Origin: Gloeophyllum trabeum ATCC 11539
Taxonomy: Eukaryota > Basidiomycota > Agaricomycetes > Gloeophyllales > Gloeophyllaceae
Direction: 5' to 3'
NCBI RefSeq assembly: GCF_000344685.1
Contig: NW_006920410.1
Location: 736,717-800,716, forward strand
DNA length: 64,000 nucleotides
The stretch's first letter is position 1, and each line of letters opens with the position of its first letter. Positions 10,342 to 25,332 of this stretch are shown piece by piece. Both the position numbers and the translations under genes were made by a program. The notes below the pieces were generated by a model. The model did not search any database. It worked only from the letters and a program-made list of their open reading frames with translations, and had not been told where the DNA came from.

Positions 10342-13256
10342 TTACTCGATGCATTCAATTTCCACCATCCTGCATGACAGCCAACGGCGAAGCTTCGGGA
10401 TGCCCTGGTCGTATCGCGCCAGCAGGTCCACACCGCCTGACGCTCGCACGTTATGCATTCCAGGATACGAGCGCTCGCTGGTGCCGGCAGTTTGAGTGCT
10501 ACGCGCATCATAGTTCCGCATGCGTGCATCGTCCTTTGCCCACTCCTCGATGCTGTAATATGATCGGGCTCACTAACCGTTAGCACAGCAGACGACTTGG
10601 TAGACGCACCACTTTCGTATCTTTGCATGTCGGATAGTGAAATGGTGAGCGATGACGTCCTTGGAACGGGTTCAGGATTCATTATGATCCGCGACCAAAG
10701 CGGCACTTACGGCCCATATACTGCTCTTGTATTCGTCGTTCATCCATTCCACCATTGCCCACCTCACGGTCTGGAGTGCGACGTTGCGGTTATATTGAAT
10801 GCTCCGCTTGTCATTGGCGTTGGCTTTCCCGTAACCGGGTCTACAAAAGAGCACCGTATGTATGTTTGGGTGAAAGGCCGAGACGGAGGTCATACGCACT
10901 CGTTGAAAAATGGAGTGTCCACCATTATCATACTCTGGATACTAACCAACACTTGCAGGAGCGTGGACTTCGAGGACCACTGCTCTTCCGGCCTGCAGCA
11001 AAATTCAATTTCGGAGAATCAGATGCGGAATGCACTGCGGAAACCCTCACCGCCCGGGCCAAGTCCCCAAGAGAGACAGGCACACCTTACCAGTGCTATA
11101 TAGATTGGGGTTGAAGCCCACTTTACCGCCGGCAGTCGTGCGCAGATGGACGAGAGGAGGCGTATGGGGATATTGCAAGGGCATGAAGCAGTCAAACTCG
11201 AAGAGGCCGCCCGCGTATGGGGTGCCCTCAGGGCCTGCAATCATGACCTTACTGCGAGCCCTCAGCTTTGCGAATAATAATCTCGAATGGCGGTACTCAC
11301 ATGGCGTCGTTCCGGACTTCGTCGACGCGCACCCAGATGCCTGGCGGAAGCGAAGTGGCCATGACGGCGAGCTCTTTGACGAGGTGCAGTCTGTCCTTCG
11401 GGTTCCTCGTACCTGTGTTGGTCTGCTGCAGCAGTTGCGCATAGTTGAAGTGTTCGTAGCGCAAGGTACCGTTAACTTCGCGGCCGAGAGCAACGTGTCG
11501 AAGAGCCAGCTTTTCACACACAGTTGAATATTCTTTTTCCATATTCACAGCAGAGTCGCGGGCCTTTCCTTTGCCGTCCATTGCCTTCGGGCCTGCTCTG
11601 CTTGCAGGGGGCGGGCTCGATGAGTGTTTGCCGAGAATCGTCATGGCCCTCTGAATGTCGTCTCTGGCAGCAATGATATCACCGCACAGAGATATGGCTT
11701 TCACAGTCGTTTCTTCCGTGTCGCCGTCATCGCTGCCCTCAGATTGACCTTCGATCAATTGCGATGCACCTGCCAGAAAAGCTTCACACTGCTTTGTGAG
11801 TTTGATAAAATAATCGAAAAGTGGAGGTGCAACGGCTATGCGGGAGCCCTCCATCTCCCATTCAATTTGGCCGTCTTGTCGCATCCAATCACCTAAACCG
11901 CAACAAGTGCGCGTACGTTCCCAACGGTGGTTGATAAGGATGTCCACTGTTAACTCGCAGTCTGCCAACCTTCTCAGGAGACCCAGCATTGCGCTATACA
12001 CGTCCACGCGGGTGATCCAGTCATTCACGGAGTCATTGCGCAGGAGGTCTGCGAGTAAGTCGGGCAATCGGGAGAGCAATGAGAGGGATCGTATGGATTG
12101 ATGAGGTATCAGATCGTATGTCTGCGCCGACTCGTCGTACGGAGAAGGAAGCAATTCTGTCACCGTGAGCAGGAAGCGAGCTATCGTTTCCTCCCAATGA
12201 GCTGTAATATTGGCGGTGATCCAGTTGCTGGGGTTGCTTGACTTCCGTCCTCGCCCTCGCCCTCGCCCTCGGCCGCCAGGGCCTCCAGAGGAACTGTAAT
12301 TTCCCATGGAATAGCCCGTGCCACCGGGGCCAACGGACGGGACAGCTGAACGTCCGCTAGCTACGGACGCTTTCGCGCGCTCGTCGGAATTGAGGCGTTC
12401 GTTAATGTATTCTCTGTCAAATGCAGTGAGGGTCTCAAATAGAGCAATCGCGCGTACATTGGCGCAGCATTTCAAAACCTGGCAATCTTGATTCTTGTTC
12501 TTGCCTTTGCATGTAGAGGAGCAGCCGATCGGCGTTAGGCAGCCTCGACAATGGTTCCTTCCACATGACTGACATGCACAATGCAGAATGTGCAGAAGGC
12601 TGGGAGGCGGTATCGTCGGGGAGAAACTGACCTAATATTGCAAAGAGTAAGGTGAGTCCACAGCTAGGAGAGGATTCACGAACGTAGCCAAGAGGAGATG
12701 GTATAACAGCCGAGCACTGTGAGCATCGGTGTGATCCCGCGAACATGTCCCGATACTTAGATAGTGCCTGGTCAGGAGGCACATCGAATCCATTCTGCTG
12801 CGATTCGCAACACTCTGCTGAGCCTCCACGAGCCTCCAGATTATTCGAGGACAGTACTCCTTTGGACTTCCCCTTTCCTTGAGAGGATCCTATAGGTAGC
12901 TTCACAGAAAGACGACTTCCTAAACCCTTCACGCCCCCACTGACGGAAGGCCGTGTGTCAGGAGGCAGTTCAGAAAGCCCGTCATCGGAGTCCAGCACGA
13001 TAACCTCAGGGGTCCCAGAGGCTGTAGCCATATTTCCATGCCCATTACGGCTGGTTCCGGGCACAAATGACATGTCTTCGTTGTTCCATTCTTCCTGCAT
13101 ACGTTTCGCTAGCGCCTCACTTTCTTCTTGTTGTTGAATTAACATGAGGATCGTCTCTATGTCATCTTCATGGTCGGACAAAGGCGACTCTTGTTTTGCC
13201 TTTTTGGTTTTCGTTTCGGAACAACCAGAGGACCCAGGTCGTTTCCTCGGAGGCAT
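10342..13256 (-). CDS. BIRC6-type E2 ubiquitin-conjugating enzyme with Cys-rich N-terminal module
   Basis: The C-terminal third is a UBC domain of the BIRC6/UBE2O type. It reads '[17 protein letters not shown]', then after an intron '[19 protein letters not shown]', '[13 protein letters not shown]' and '[19 protein letters not shown]' (catalytic Cys in KVCLS). It continues after another intron with '[20 protein letters not shown]' and 'FFNEPGYGKA'. The final exon ends at the stop at 10342. The N-terminus is acidic and disordered, with a basic patch (KTKKAKQ). Next comes a metal-binding-like module: CSQC, then, across a 53-base intron with a GTTCGT donor, CACQSC, CRGC and 'GCSSTCKGK'. The middle region is helical. 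Charging of ubiquitin via the Cys is inferred from the family; the Cys cluster could act like a RING in an E2/E3 hybrid. About 850 residues, far smaller than animal BIRC6. Confidence 0.8.
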
Positions 13257-14026
13257 GCCGCGAGTAGATATTGCGGACGAATGGAGCAGAAGTTGGTAGT
13301 TGTACGGTACAAGGATTCAACGATTCTGAATGGCTGTGGTCAGTGTGGACTGTACGAGTCACATCTCACGTGATCTGTTACACCCACGCGTCTATTCAAA
13401 GTGACCTAGCTCGTTCCACGATAGCCAGGCATGCTTACAACAAGAAATAGATAGAGAATCACATAAGCCTTTAAAACGCTTCAATAAAATTACAAGGTGG
13501 TCTCAAAAAAGCGAAAAAACAGGCGCAACGGTGCAATGTACTCAGCATAAGTTCCAGGAGAGCCTGAACTACCCACGTAAGGGAATCATTTGACTCCGAC
13601 GCTGATAAGTTATATAAAATCCTTTCAAAAGCTATTGCTGATATTTGGTCGGCCCTCTCTTTATCTCACTTGCCACTTACCCTGCTTTGTGAGCGTAGGC
13701 GATTGCTAGGCGAGCCACAAAAGCACTCCCACGCCGTCGCATTAGGCAAAAGGGTCGGGATCTGCCGAGGTGGTGACCGTGGTGGCAAAGCACAGACAGG
13801 AGTCCAACCTAAGCCAGTTCTGCTTCCCGTCGAGGCTATCCTTTCTGCTATCGTCGCTTTCTTTGCTCTTGTTATAATATAACTCACGGCAATAGGCAAG
13901 CCCTTTCTTTTGGTGACTTTATAGTCGAAGCTGGAAGTTACGGGCTGTCTACGACCCTTACGATACGACACGACTCGGATCACGCTGTGATTAGGACGAT
14001 TGTGCTGGTAGTTGCGCTTTTCAGCC
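13257..14026. other. gap between E2 gene and kinase, one doubtful minus-strand frame
   Basis: The first part is the E2 promoter side. On the minus strand a frame opens at 14028 with a good context (ACCATGG) and runs to 13666 as a basic 120-residue product (MAEKRNYQHNRPNHSVIRVV). I recognise no family; its GTGAGT at the 'AVSY' position and GTAAGT near its end could be splice donors. A small divergent gene is possible but unsupported. Confidence 0.3.
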
Positions 14027-16259
<2,233 letters not shown>

Positions 16260-16515
16260 AGACCTTCTCGTTTGTGCATACGAGCGGCCTGGCAATTATA
16301 CGCTGTCGGTAGGCCGTATCAATGGACTCTGATTTTGCACGATTACTCTGTCGTCACAATCATGCAAGCCTCTCGTCTTTCTCTTAACACTGTAATGCAT
16401 CTATCAAGAATGCTCACAAATCCTGTGTTCCTTTAGCATCCCATCTGCCACGCTTCTGTCATGTATACCAAAGTCACTCCACCCCGGCATAATAGTATAG
16501 AAAGCATAAGTAATG

Positions 16516-19500
16516 TCAGCGGACTGCGGTATTATCACTATCAAGGACTTTAGTTGTCCCTTTCTTTTTACCGGTGCGGCCTGCTTTCTTCACTTTCGTA
16601 ACCTGGATGGTTGCCGGAGTACTTGTACTCGGCTCCTCATCCCCGATATTGTATCCAGGGGTGCTCGATGGCGCGTCGACAACCTCGGCTGTGTCTTGGG
16701 AAGGCTGGGGCTCAAGACTAGTTGGCGCTTCCCCCACCCTGTCCACGACATACGTTTTGTTCGGAGACCCAACTCCCATGCTCATGAGAGATGTCAGCCG
16801 ATGCTCATTGACAGCTGCTGCCCAGAGTTTGAGGTGGAAACAAGAATTAGTTCTTAAGGCGCTTACTTTGGGGCACGTCATTAAGCTTGACCACCGGAAT
16901 CGTGTCGACATCGGGGACCTGCTGAGATGACCGATCGTCAACCAGATAATAAGGATCATCTCGGAGTCGTTCAAGCCGTTCAGCCTTCCTCTGTAAGTCA
17001 GAGGTAAGTACACGATACGAAGATCGAAGTACGGAATACTCTCACTTTTGCACGCTCCACGGCTTCTTCTGGAGATTCCATGGACTGAGAGCTTAGCGTC
17101 TCTTCCGCCTCTACTCCATTCGACGCCGCATTAAGCTCCACACTCTTTCCCTTTCCCTTCGCCTTTCCCTTCTTGCCCTTCTTTACTTTAACCTTGTCGG
17201 GAATTTGCCCATCCGACATAACCCCTTCTGAGACCGGATCCTTGGGGGGAGCCACTATCCACACGTCAAGGTCTAATCCGCTGGGCCGCTCGACTCTGCC
17301 TTGCGCATACGCAGCGACAGGGTTCAACTCGTATCCGCCAAATAGTGGCCGAAGAAGCCATAAACTCTTCGGATAACGAGGCTCGGAGGTCGGAACGTCG
17401 GCAAAGGCGGGACTGCTGTCTACATTATATTCGGCATCATCCTCCTTTAAAGGTCGGTGTGTTGCCAAGTCAGCTTTTATGAATGTGAACAGACCCAAGA
17501 CATTAGCTGCCTGCAGATCATGTAAATAGGTAACCATCCGACCACGGGAGGATTACATACTCTTTCTTGTACCTCGATATCATGACTCGAGGCATACTCT
17601 TTCGAGCGGCTAACGATCATGTCAACGTTATCCCTCAGCTCCGGTAGATATGAATCGTCCCATCCTTGAGCAAGCTCCGACGCCCAGTAACCGAAGACCT
17701 TGGCAGCTGTGTGCAAATACACCGCAATAATCTCACTCGTCAAAGAGGATATGCCCGGCTGCACGAGATACTGCAGCAGCTGGCCTGGCTGCGGTATCTC
17801 ACTGACACCACATCAGCGGAAACGTAACGGTCATAATGTGGGTAGGGTACCTGCAATACTCCCCGGCGACCCAAGCAGCTGCCCAAAGAATCTCGGAGCA
17901 ACTACAGTCTTCTCCGGCGTTAATCAGGAATGTGCTGTCGGCCAAAACCTTGGCCATGAGCCTCACAGCATATCGCCTTGCGCCCTTTACGCGGGCGACT
18001 ACGTCAATCAATTGGTCCCGGATTTCTGCACCGATGTTCACGGAGGCGACGTATGCTAGGTCGATGAGGACGGATAGATACCACTCGAAGTCCGTGACGT
18101 GTTCGTATGTTGAAGCCGAGCAGATAGAGATAATGCGTTGAGCGAGCGCCAAGCGATAGTAGGGAGATTGCAATGGCCTAACGGCGCTCGTGGATGCCCC
18201 TGGAGCGGAAACTTGCGCCAGACTTTCTGAGGCAGTACTGGAAGCCGCGGGATCTGGTCTAACTAGATGAGATAGCAACTGCTGGACAATAGACTGCAGA
18301 TTGTCACGATTGACCTACACATCTTACGATGAGTACAATTCCGCCCGCCATGAGAAATATGTGCGTACCATGGCGGAGACAAGATCCAGCGCACGCATGC
18401 GAATGCTGATATCCTGGTCAGCAACACTAGCAAGGATCATGTCTTGATACTCTGCAACCAGATACGGATGAGTCGGGACTATTTTCGTCAGAGCCAATAG
18501 AGCGATATATTTCACTGGATTCCAGGTAAACCAATGACAGGGATTGGCCTATCTAGGAGGATCACTTACAATTCTGGTCCGAATCTTGCAAAAATGTAGC
18601 AAGTTTGGATACACATAGTCGTGCCAGTGAGTTCCCCGATGGGCCCTGCAACATACCTCCGATGATACAGGTATGTACACATTCGTAAAGGAGTGATATC
18701 GCGGGTGTTGTCGAGATGAGCTCGGTAATGGGAGGTTGAAGTTTCTTGACGAGACGAGGCTCGAAAGGTGACAAGGACCCAAACTACGGAGGCGTTATTG
18801 ACGCTCGCGACCCCGTACAAAAGGTTTTTACGTACGATTTTGACGAGCTTGATCAGCATCCAATTATTGGACGAAGTCGTCAGCAGACGGAAGAAGTGAG
18901 GTGCTAAGGGGAGGTAGTCGTGCGGATTCCTTCGTGCAAGCTCACACATCACATTTACTGTCGCTGCCACAACTCCTTCAATGGCAATCAGCGTCTAAAC
19001 ACAGACTTCAAGCGATTTGGACTGAACCTGCATCCGTGTCCTCAAGTTTCTCCCTCAATCTCGACATAGCCTTGTCTTTGACCTCCGGATGTTTCACGAG
19101 GACCTTGTACATCAAGAGGATTGCTCTCTTTCGTATGTGAGGTCGTGAATGATTCAGCATGGCAATCAGATCTGATGACATATCCCTGGCGAGCTCAGCG
19201 GTCATAATGGATGCAAGTCCATTGAGGGTTACTGCGACGTCTGCTGGCGATGAACCCAAATCCTAACCAAGAACAAAGTCTCAGTACTAACCATTACTCG
19301 GGTTTTGTAGAGCTCGCCTTTTTGACCAGGTTCGTAGCCAGCATCAGTACGTCCGTGTCTGGTCCGAAGGACTGGGCAGCTGCAAGATAGCCCACAGTTT
19401 TAAGATGGGTTTTGGGAGAGGACATAACCTCCACTATATGAAAGGCTGCCCAACTCATGTCATACCCTAACATCTCGAGCTGGAAGTCGAATAGCTGAAT

Positions 19501-19692
19501 CCTGCTACGCTCTGGAGAGGATTTGCCTCAACGTACGTATGTTAGCTTCAACACCGCAGCGGCTTTGAGCTCCATATCCTTGCTCTTGATCTCTTGCCTT
19601 ATCTCATCGACTGCCTGAGCAATGAATTTTGCTTCATCTTTCTTGTTAGCCCGCAGGCCGCGAATCAGGTCTTGAAGTGTACGTTCCCACAT
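16516..19692 (-). CDS. APL5: AP-3 adaptor complex subunit delta
   Basis: Large adaptin of AP-3, the coat adaptor carrying cargo from Golgi/endosome to the vacuole. The N-terminus is diagnostic: 'MWERTLQDLIRGLRANKKDE' and 'IRQEIKSKDMELKAAAVLKL', then 'LGYDMSWAAFHIVEVMSS' and 'KTHLKTVGYLAAAQSF'. Armadillo/HEAT-like helical repeats follow ('HIRKRAILLMYKVLVKHPE', 'IRMRALDLVSAMV'). The C-terminal part has the Lys-rich stretch 'KVKKGKKGKAKGKGKS' characteristic of the delta hinge. The end (KKAGRTGKKKGTTKVLDSD) is also basic. Many short introns divide the gene. It converges on the kinase gene, with 256 bases between stops. Confidence 0.85.
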
Positions 19693-22600
19693 CCCTGCCT
19701 GGGCCTTGGGCTAGGTGTATGCACGACACAAAGAACGTCACAAGACAGCCCCAATGAAGGTATGATGAGGATAGATGTATATGAGCCGTGTATGAGACTG
19801 ATGCAATGGTATTAGCAGCGATGTACCATGAACAATATCGACAACAGGGTAACGTCCGGTGCATGACCCCAAGCGGAGCGCAAGCGTGGTGGCGCCGGCC
19901 CCTTAATGGTACACGGGCGTCTAACCGAGCAGTTTACTAGCCACTTCGAGTAGTGGGAGTGCCACTGTTGCCATGAACTGCTTGATGTATCGCTAGACTC
20001 GAACATGGCTGGGCTTTCTTGTAAGCCTACGACCTTTGGCAGCACGGCCCATTAGTCTTTTGCCGTATCGGCTAAGCTGGCGCATAATTAGGTGAGTCCG
20101 TAGCCCTGAGTGACCAGAGTTAGAATCAAGCCGCTTAAGATTTATCCTATGGATGCCGTGCGATTGCGATGGCAGACTAGGTACTGTTTTTCGGTGACAT
20201 TGTACCGCTTGATGTGTACCTCGGCCAACCGAGCGTTATGCATAGACATTTGGCGTGCGACATAGCTCTTCTCAACATCCTTGCATGGCCCCAGCTGGCG
20301 GATCTCCACCGGTCTGGATGCTCTTCAGCCGTGGAATAGAACAGGTCGCTGTATGATAGCCAGTTCGCCCGTCATATAGCCATATGAGATCGTTTTGTCG
20401 GTTTGTGAACACTCGAAAAATACCCCGAGTTTGCATGTTGTAGCCGGCGGCGCACGGGAGGAACCAGGAACCTGAGGTCGCGTGCACTCTTGCCAATCTT
20501 TCGTATGTACGGTACAATTTCATTGGTTAAACATATTCACAGAATCACTCACTCCTCGAGAGGTGCTCCCAAGTTCACACAGCAAGTATGCGGCGTTATT
20601 TTTTCGAGCTCTCGACTATCCGGCCGGGCCCGTCTATCAGGTACGAACAACGACCACAGTCCTGATTAATCGTAGCAATAGACATTGACTATATTGAAGT
20701 TTATGATGCTATGCTAGCTTCCTTTCGGACCGAATGGTCCTACAGGGAATGGCCGTCGTAAGGGCTTGTGCTTTTCCTGGATGAAAATTCCCCTCATGCC
20801 GCGTTTATACATACGGCCGTCTCTCTCGGCTGTTATCCTTGTGCTTTGACAATAAAGCTCGTTGACGCGATTATTGCATTATTCTAATGAGGAAGTCACC
20901 ATGCTTTTGCCGGTTGCGAAACCCCCTCGAGCCTTGTAACTCGAATCGATTACCCGTGCGGATTCTGCCCCTCCCCCGCCATGGACACTATTGATCACTC
21001 TGGCAAAACTCCTTAGCTGCCCTGGGGAAGCCGCTGCGCAGCAGTGTAGATGATGTTCTGGCTCGGGTATGCGATTATACGCCGCCAGTTTACATCCAAA
21101 CCATTGCGACCAAACTACGGGCATAGCACCATCGAGGACAGCGCCATATACTGATGGGCTTCCTGTGGATTGACTACTGAATAGATAGCTTCCAGCAATT
21201 ATATCACGCCGTTAGCCCCATGTTCTCGCGCTTTCGGGGTACTGTCAACCACTCAGTACCGTTCACGGCCGAACGCCGATGTCTTCGAAAGACTGCTCCC
21301 ATGGCGAACAAATTTTCACGTTGTAAATGTCACAGCTGGAGTTGTCGTCTTTGATTCCCCTTTATCTTCATTCGATTCGGTGACGCTTGACGCACTTACG
21401 CTATGGTATCCACGTTGAGCGGAAGGTACGTGGCGTTCCCTCCCTTCGTACCTGACTACGAACACTACTGACATATGCTCACAGAGAAACGGACTGCTCT
21501 AGACGACGCGTCCTACCACCTGACGTGCGGAGACAGATACCAGGTCGAACAACTTAGCAATACAGTCCTTAGCTTAGACGAGATGCGCCACATACAAACC
21601 GCGGGGAGCTGTCTGACAAAGCCAGTAATGCACTGCTGAACTATCCCAGACGTCTGACTGACAAGCTATTTTGGCATCAATCATGTTAGACTCCTGGGCT
21701 CTACTCTACACGTCACGTTGGCTTCGGCAAGCTCGGCCTTCCTATCTCGAGGTTACTTTACGCACAGGCTGCTTCAGCTCCTATCTCATCCACCGAGATT
21801 TCAGCTCGATACATTATGCACCCTGGGATTGTATATCCAATCGGATCACGGGAAGGACGATCACAGACTATACCACCTTTACCTTACAACCGACTTTACA
21901 TCAACCCTTCGCGGGACCCACTGAACCAAGACAATGCTCGTGCCGAACGGGTTGGCTCACTTGTTACACTGACACAGGCTAGGTTGAAACTCCTGTCCCG
22001 CGCTTCACACAATACACACGGTAATCTATACACTCCTGAGGATGAAATATATCAACAACTTGAAGGCTCCCCATATACACTCGGACGCGCTGCCTCGCTC
22101 AAGATACACGGTCTCTAAAATTGCGGACGTCGGAGGCAGCACAGGATTGAGACGATGTAGGATCTGCGCCTATCCCATCCACGTCAGCCTGCTTTCTGAT
22201 AACGGTCAAAGTTCTTACAGAGTAACCTCCGTACCCCTAGTTATTCCTGGGTGCCAAGCCAGCTATGTCGATGCCGAACTCAGGTTCACACAATCACAGG
22301 GCGTAGAGCGGGACAAGGGTCGACCGCCCCTCCTATAACTCGAACTATAGCTGTGCGACTTTGGTGCGATTGACGCGAATCTTGTTATCCGTCCAATACA
22401 GTCTTAGTCGTAGATGGAACTAAGTTTCGATTCGGCCATGCGCCCGATTCTCTCGTTATGCCCGAGTAGCGAACCGTCATGGGAGAAGGCACGCAATTCT
22501 CTGATGTATATACTTTATCCATCCTACTAACCTCGGTACTGGGTGAGCCGCTTTATGCACGTTACTGGATGGCCGGCCCTGGTCTGAGGATCCGGCCAAG

Positions 22601-23871
22601 CGGCATGCATCCCTGAGCATCCAGAGAAGTTCCAACTGCCCCCTGTGCGCTCCGGGGAGAGAGGACCGAACGCTCTGAAGCGGATATGCGTACGTTAGTC
22701 TTCGCATTTCCGCCCCGGATCCAGTTCGAACTTACGTCCGGATATACACGGAGCGCCTATGTGACAAGGTTATCCGGTTACCCTGTACCCGTCTACTAAT
22801 CCCCTGGCTTGCTCCTCATTTCTACTTCTACTTCGGCCGCCATATTCGCAGGAAACTGCTGCTACAACCTCTCCTGCGCGTTTGTAGCATGGAATCGCGG
22901 CCGTCACATTATATTCTTGATTTTCCGTTTGATTGCGCTGATTACCTTGTCGGGGGTACCCAGCCCTATGATGTCGATCGCGACTTATAGAGCAGTGCAA
23001 GCTGTACGATTGAGATCTGCACGATGTCGCAAACCAACAACCAGGAGAAGTACCTAGATCCGAATCTGAAGGTACGGCCTGGTATATTAGAGTGACATGT
23101 TTGCCTTCGGCGTCGGGCTATTTCCCCTTGACTCCCATACATTTCACCGAGTCTCTTTTCCATCAGAAAGAGTAGACCCGTGGTCAATGTCGAGCGCGCC
23201 TTTATGCTCGTACGTTTGGCTGATTTCCGGCGTACATGGATGCTAGCAATAGCGCGCGCGGGACCGGAGGTGGCGACACGGAAGCAAATTTGAACTGAGT
23301 GGGCTTACCGAAGCGAGATCTGTTTGCACACGCTCAGATTCGCCACTGTCCAGCAAACTAACTCTCAGGCTGAGATCGCTGTAGGCTGTAGCTGCTTACT
23401 CTTGATGGTTAGGACCGCCGCAACCACGAATCAGAAGCTGCCAGCACGAACTTTATTGTATTTCTCAGTGGCGTCAAGCGCGAACTGTATGCATAATGGC
23501 TCGGAAGCGTCTCCGTGCGCAGTGTCATAGGGAAGTCGCATTCCAGGATGCATTCCGGTCAGCTGTCCTTAAGCGGCCTTGTCCTAATCCTCTTTGGTAA
23601 CTGCAACCTAATAAACGGTGGATATACTGTGCGATGCTAGCCATCGGACCTGAGGGACACCCGGATTCTCCATAGAGGCGTCTGGACATAGGTATCTCCA
23701 TGTGGCCCCAAATGTACGAGGCTCTAAAGGAAGAGATAAGTATGGTTCCGTACACGATTGGCATTGTATATTTGTCTGATTGATCGAAGTGATGGATCCA
23801 ACCCTATTCTGCCACCGCCATCCAGTTATCTATACGGGTAAAGCGTCGGTCAGGACGGCCTGACTGGCAAG
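19693..23871. other. gene-poor 4-kb interval
   Basis: No frame above about 105 codons, no recognised domain, and no joined exon chain. I looked for transposase, reverse transcriptase and integrase motifs on both strands and found none. The left end contains the AP-3 delta promoter side and the right end the promoter of the first oxygenase. It may hold decayed transposon sequence, but nothing in it proves this. Confidence 0.5.
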
Positions 23872-23879
23872 TATAAGAG
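23872..23879 (+). promoter_or_regulatory. TATA box of oxygenase 1
   Basis: TATAAGAG, 58 bases before the ATG. The same octamer precedes the paralogue at 26327. Confidence 0.65.
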
Positions 23880-23936
23880 GTTCAAGGGATATAAGAATGC
23901 ACGTAACCAATTGTATCTTCAAGAAGAACAGCCCCC

Positions 23937-25332
23937 ATGCCTGGCCTTACGCTTCCTCCATTTCCCGACGACGTTCCCACCCACCCTCTGCTAGTCATAG
24001 ACTACGCACAGTTGAGGGTCGGTGACGAACAGGAGATGAATAGGTTGTGGCAAGCCGCTACGGAACTCGGCTTTTGGTAGTAAGTACCCTTTCTTTGATA
24101 TGACTGTGTGTCTCATGCGACGCATCGTGTGTAGCTTGAAGAACCATGGGGCCGATGCCGAGGTCGGTGACATGTTTGATATGGGCACAGAAACCATGGA
24201 TCTGCCATTGCAAGAGAAGTTGAAGTTCGAACAAGGCGACAACGGGGTTTCTTTTGGGTATGTCCTTACCCATGGGCTGCTTGCATTCCTAACCTGTTTA
24301 TCCTTCAACTGCGGTAGTTACAAAGCTCTCGGAGCGATGGCTACTGATGAGCATGGCACGCTTGATGCCGTCGAGTTCCTCAACATCGCAAAAGATGATG
24401 TTCTAGCTTGGCCAGGGCGGGTCCACCGCACCTATCCGGAGACTGTGAACAACCGGATGGAGTCTACCATAAAGCCTTTTGTGCGCAAGTCGCTCGAGAT
24501 AAACCATACGGTCCTTGAAGTCTTCAACGCCAAACTTGGATTGCCCCAAGGCGCTCTGCTGAATCTGCACTCCCTGGAAGAACCAAGTGGCAGCGAGGCA
24601 CGATGCATCAAGAGCCCTCCCAAGCCTCGGTGGATGGCAGAACAGAAGACTGCTATCGGAGCTCATACTGATTTTGGCTCGTTGGTGAGCATCTGCTGAC
24701 GCCTTCCTTCAAAAGGCCGATGCTCACAGATTATGTGCAGTCTTTCCTACACAATCGCCTCGGGGGACTACAGGTGCTCCCTCCTGGGTCGGATCAGTGG
24801 TACTATATCAAGGTTAGTGAGATGGAAATCCAGGGTCTCCCAGAATTCATATATGTAATTTAGCCTCTGCCGGGTCTGGCGGTGTGCAATGTAGGCGACG
24901 CTCTGGCGATATTCAGCGGTGGCATCCTGCGTTCCAATGTGCATCGAGTGGTGTGAGTTCTGCTCTTTACTTATCACTACGTGTGGTGAGACTCCTTCCC
25001 TTCTCCAGGCCGCCCCCGGGCACTCAGTCAGAACTGGAGAGATGGTCGCTCGTGTTCTTCACCAGACCGGGGAACTCCTCAATCCTACGACCTCTGGCCG
25101 AGCAAAGCACTATGGTGGCGAACGCTGCGGTTAATTTCCCGCCGATCAAGCATATGGGCTCCACTGCCGGTGACTGGTTCACCAGGAGGATGAAGAATCA
25201 GAGGGTCAATAATCGTACGGTGAGTATCGTGTATGCAATGCCTTGTTCTGCCGCACAGATTCTTTCTTCTCTTAGGGTCCCGAAACCTGGCGTGACAGCC
25301 GGGGCACGGAACACAGGCCTGAAGCGGTATAA
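23937..25332 (+). CDS. 2-oxoglutarate/Fe(II) oxygenase, IPNS/flavonol-synthase type (copy 1)
   Basis: Soluble non-haem iron dioxygenase with an N-terminal DIOX_N-like part (PLLVIDYAQL .. ATELGFWYLKNHG) and the double-stranded beta-helix core. The Fe ligands are visible as H and D in 'GAHTDFGSL' and the distal His in 'GILRSNVHRVV'. The 2-oxoglutarate-binding R-x-S is in 'ERWSLVFFTRP'. 'NRLGGLQVLPPGS' is the usual segment between them. The gene has about seven exons. Intron 1 interrupts the Tyr codon after 'GFW', later ones follow 'GVSFG', 'DFGSL', 'YYIK', 'VHRVV' and 'VNNRT', and the last exon reads 'GPETWRDSRG'. The substrate is unknown; relatives oxidise small metabolites. It is followed in tandem by a close paralogue. 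Confidence 0.88.

Noticed and set aside
19693..23871. Possible decayed retrotransposon
   Set aside because: No reverse transcriptase, integrase or long terminal repeat pattern could be seen.
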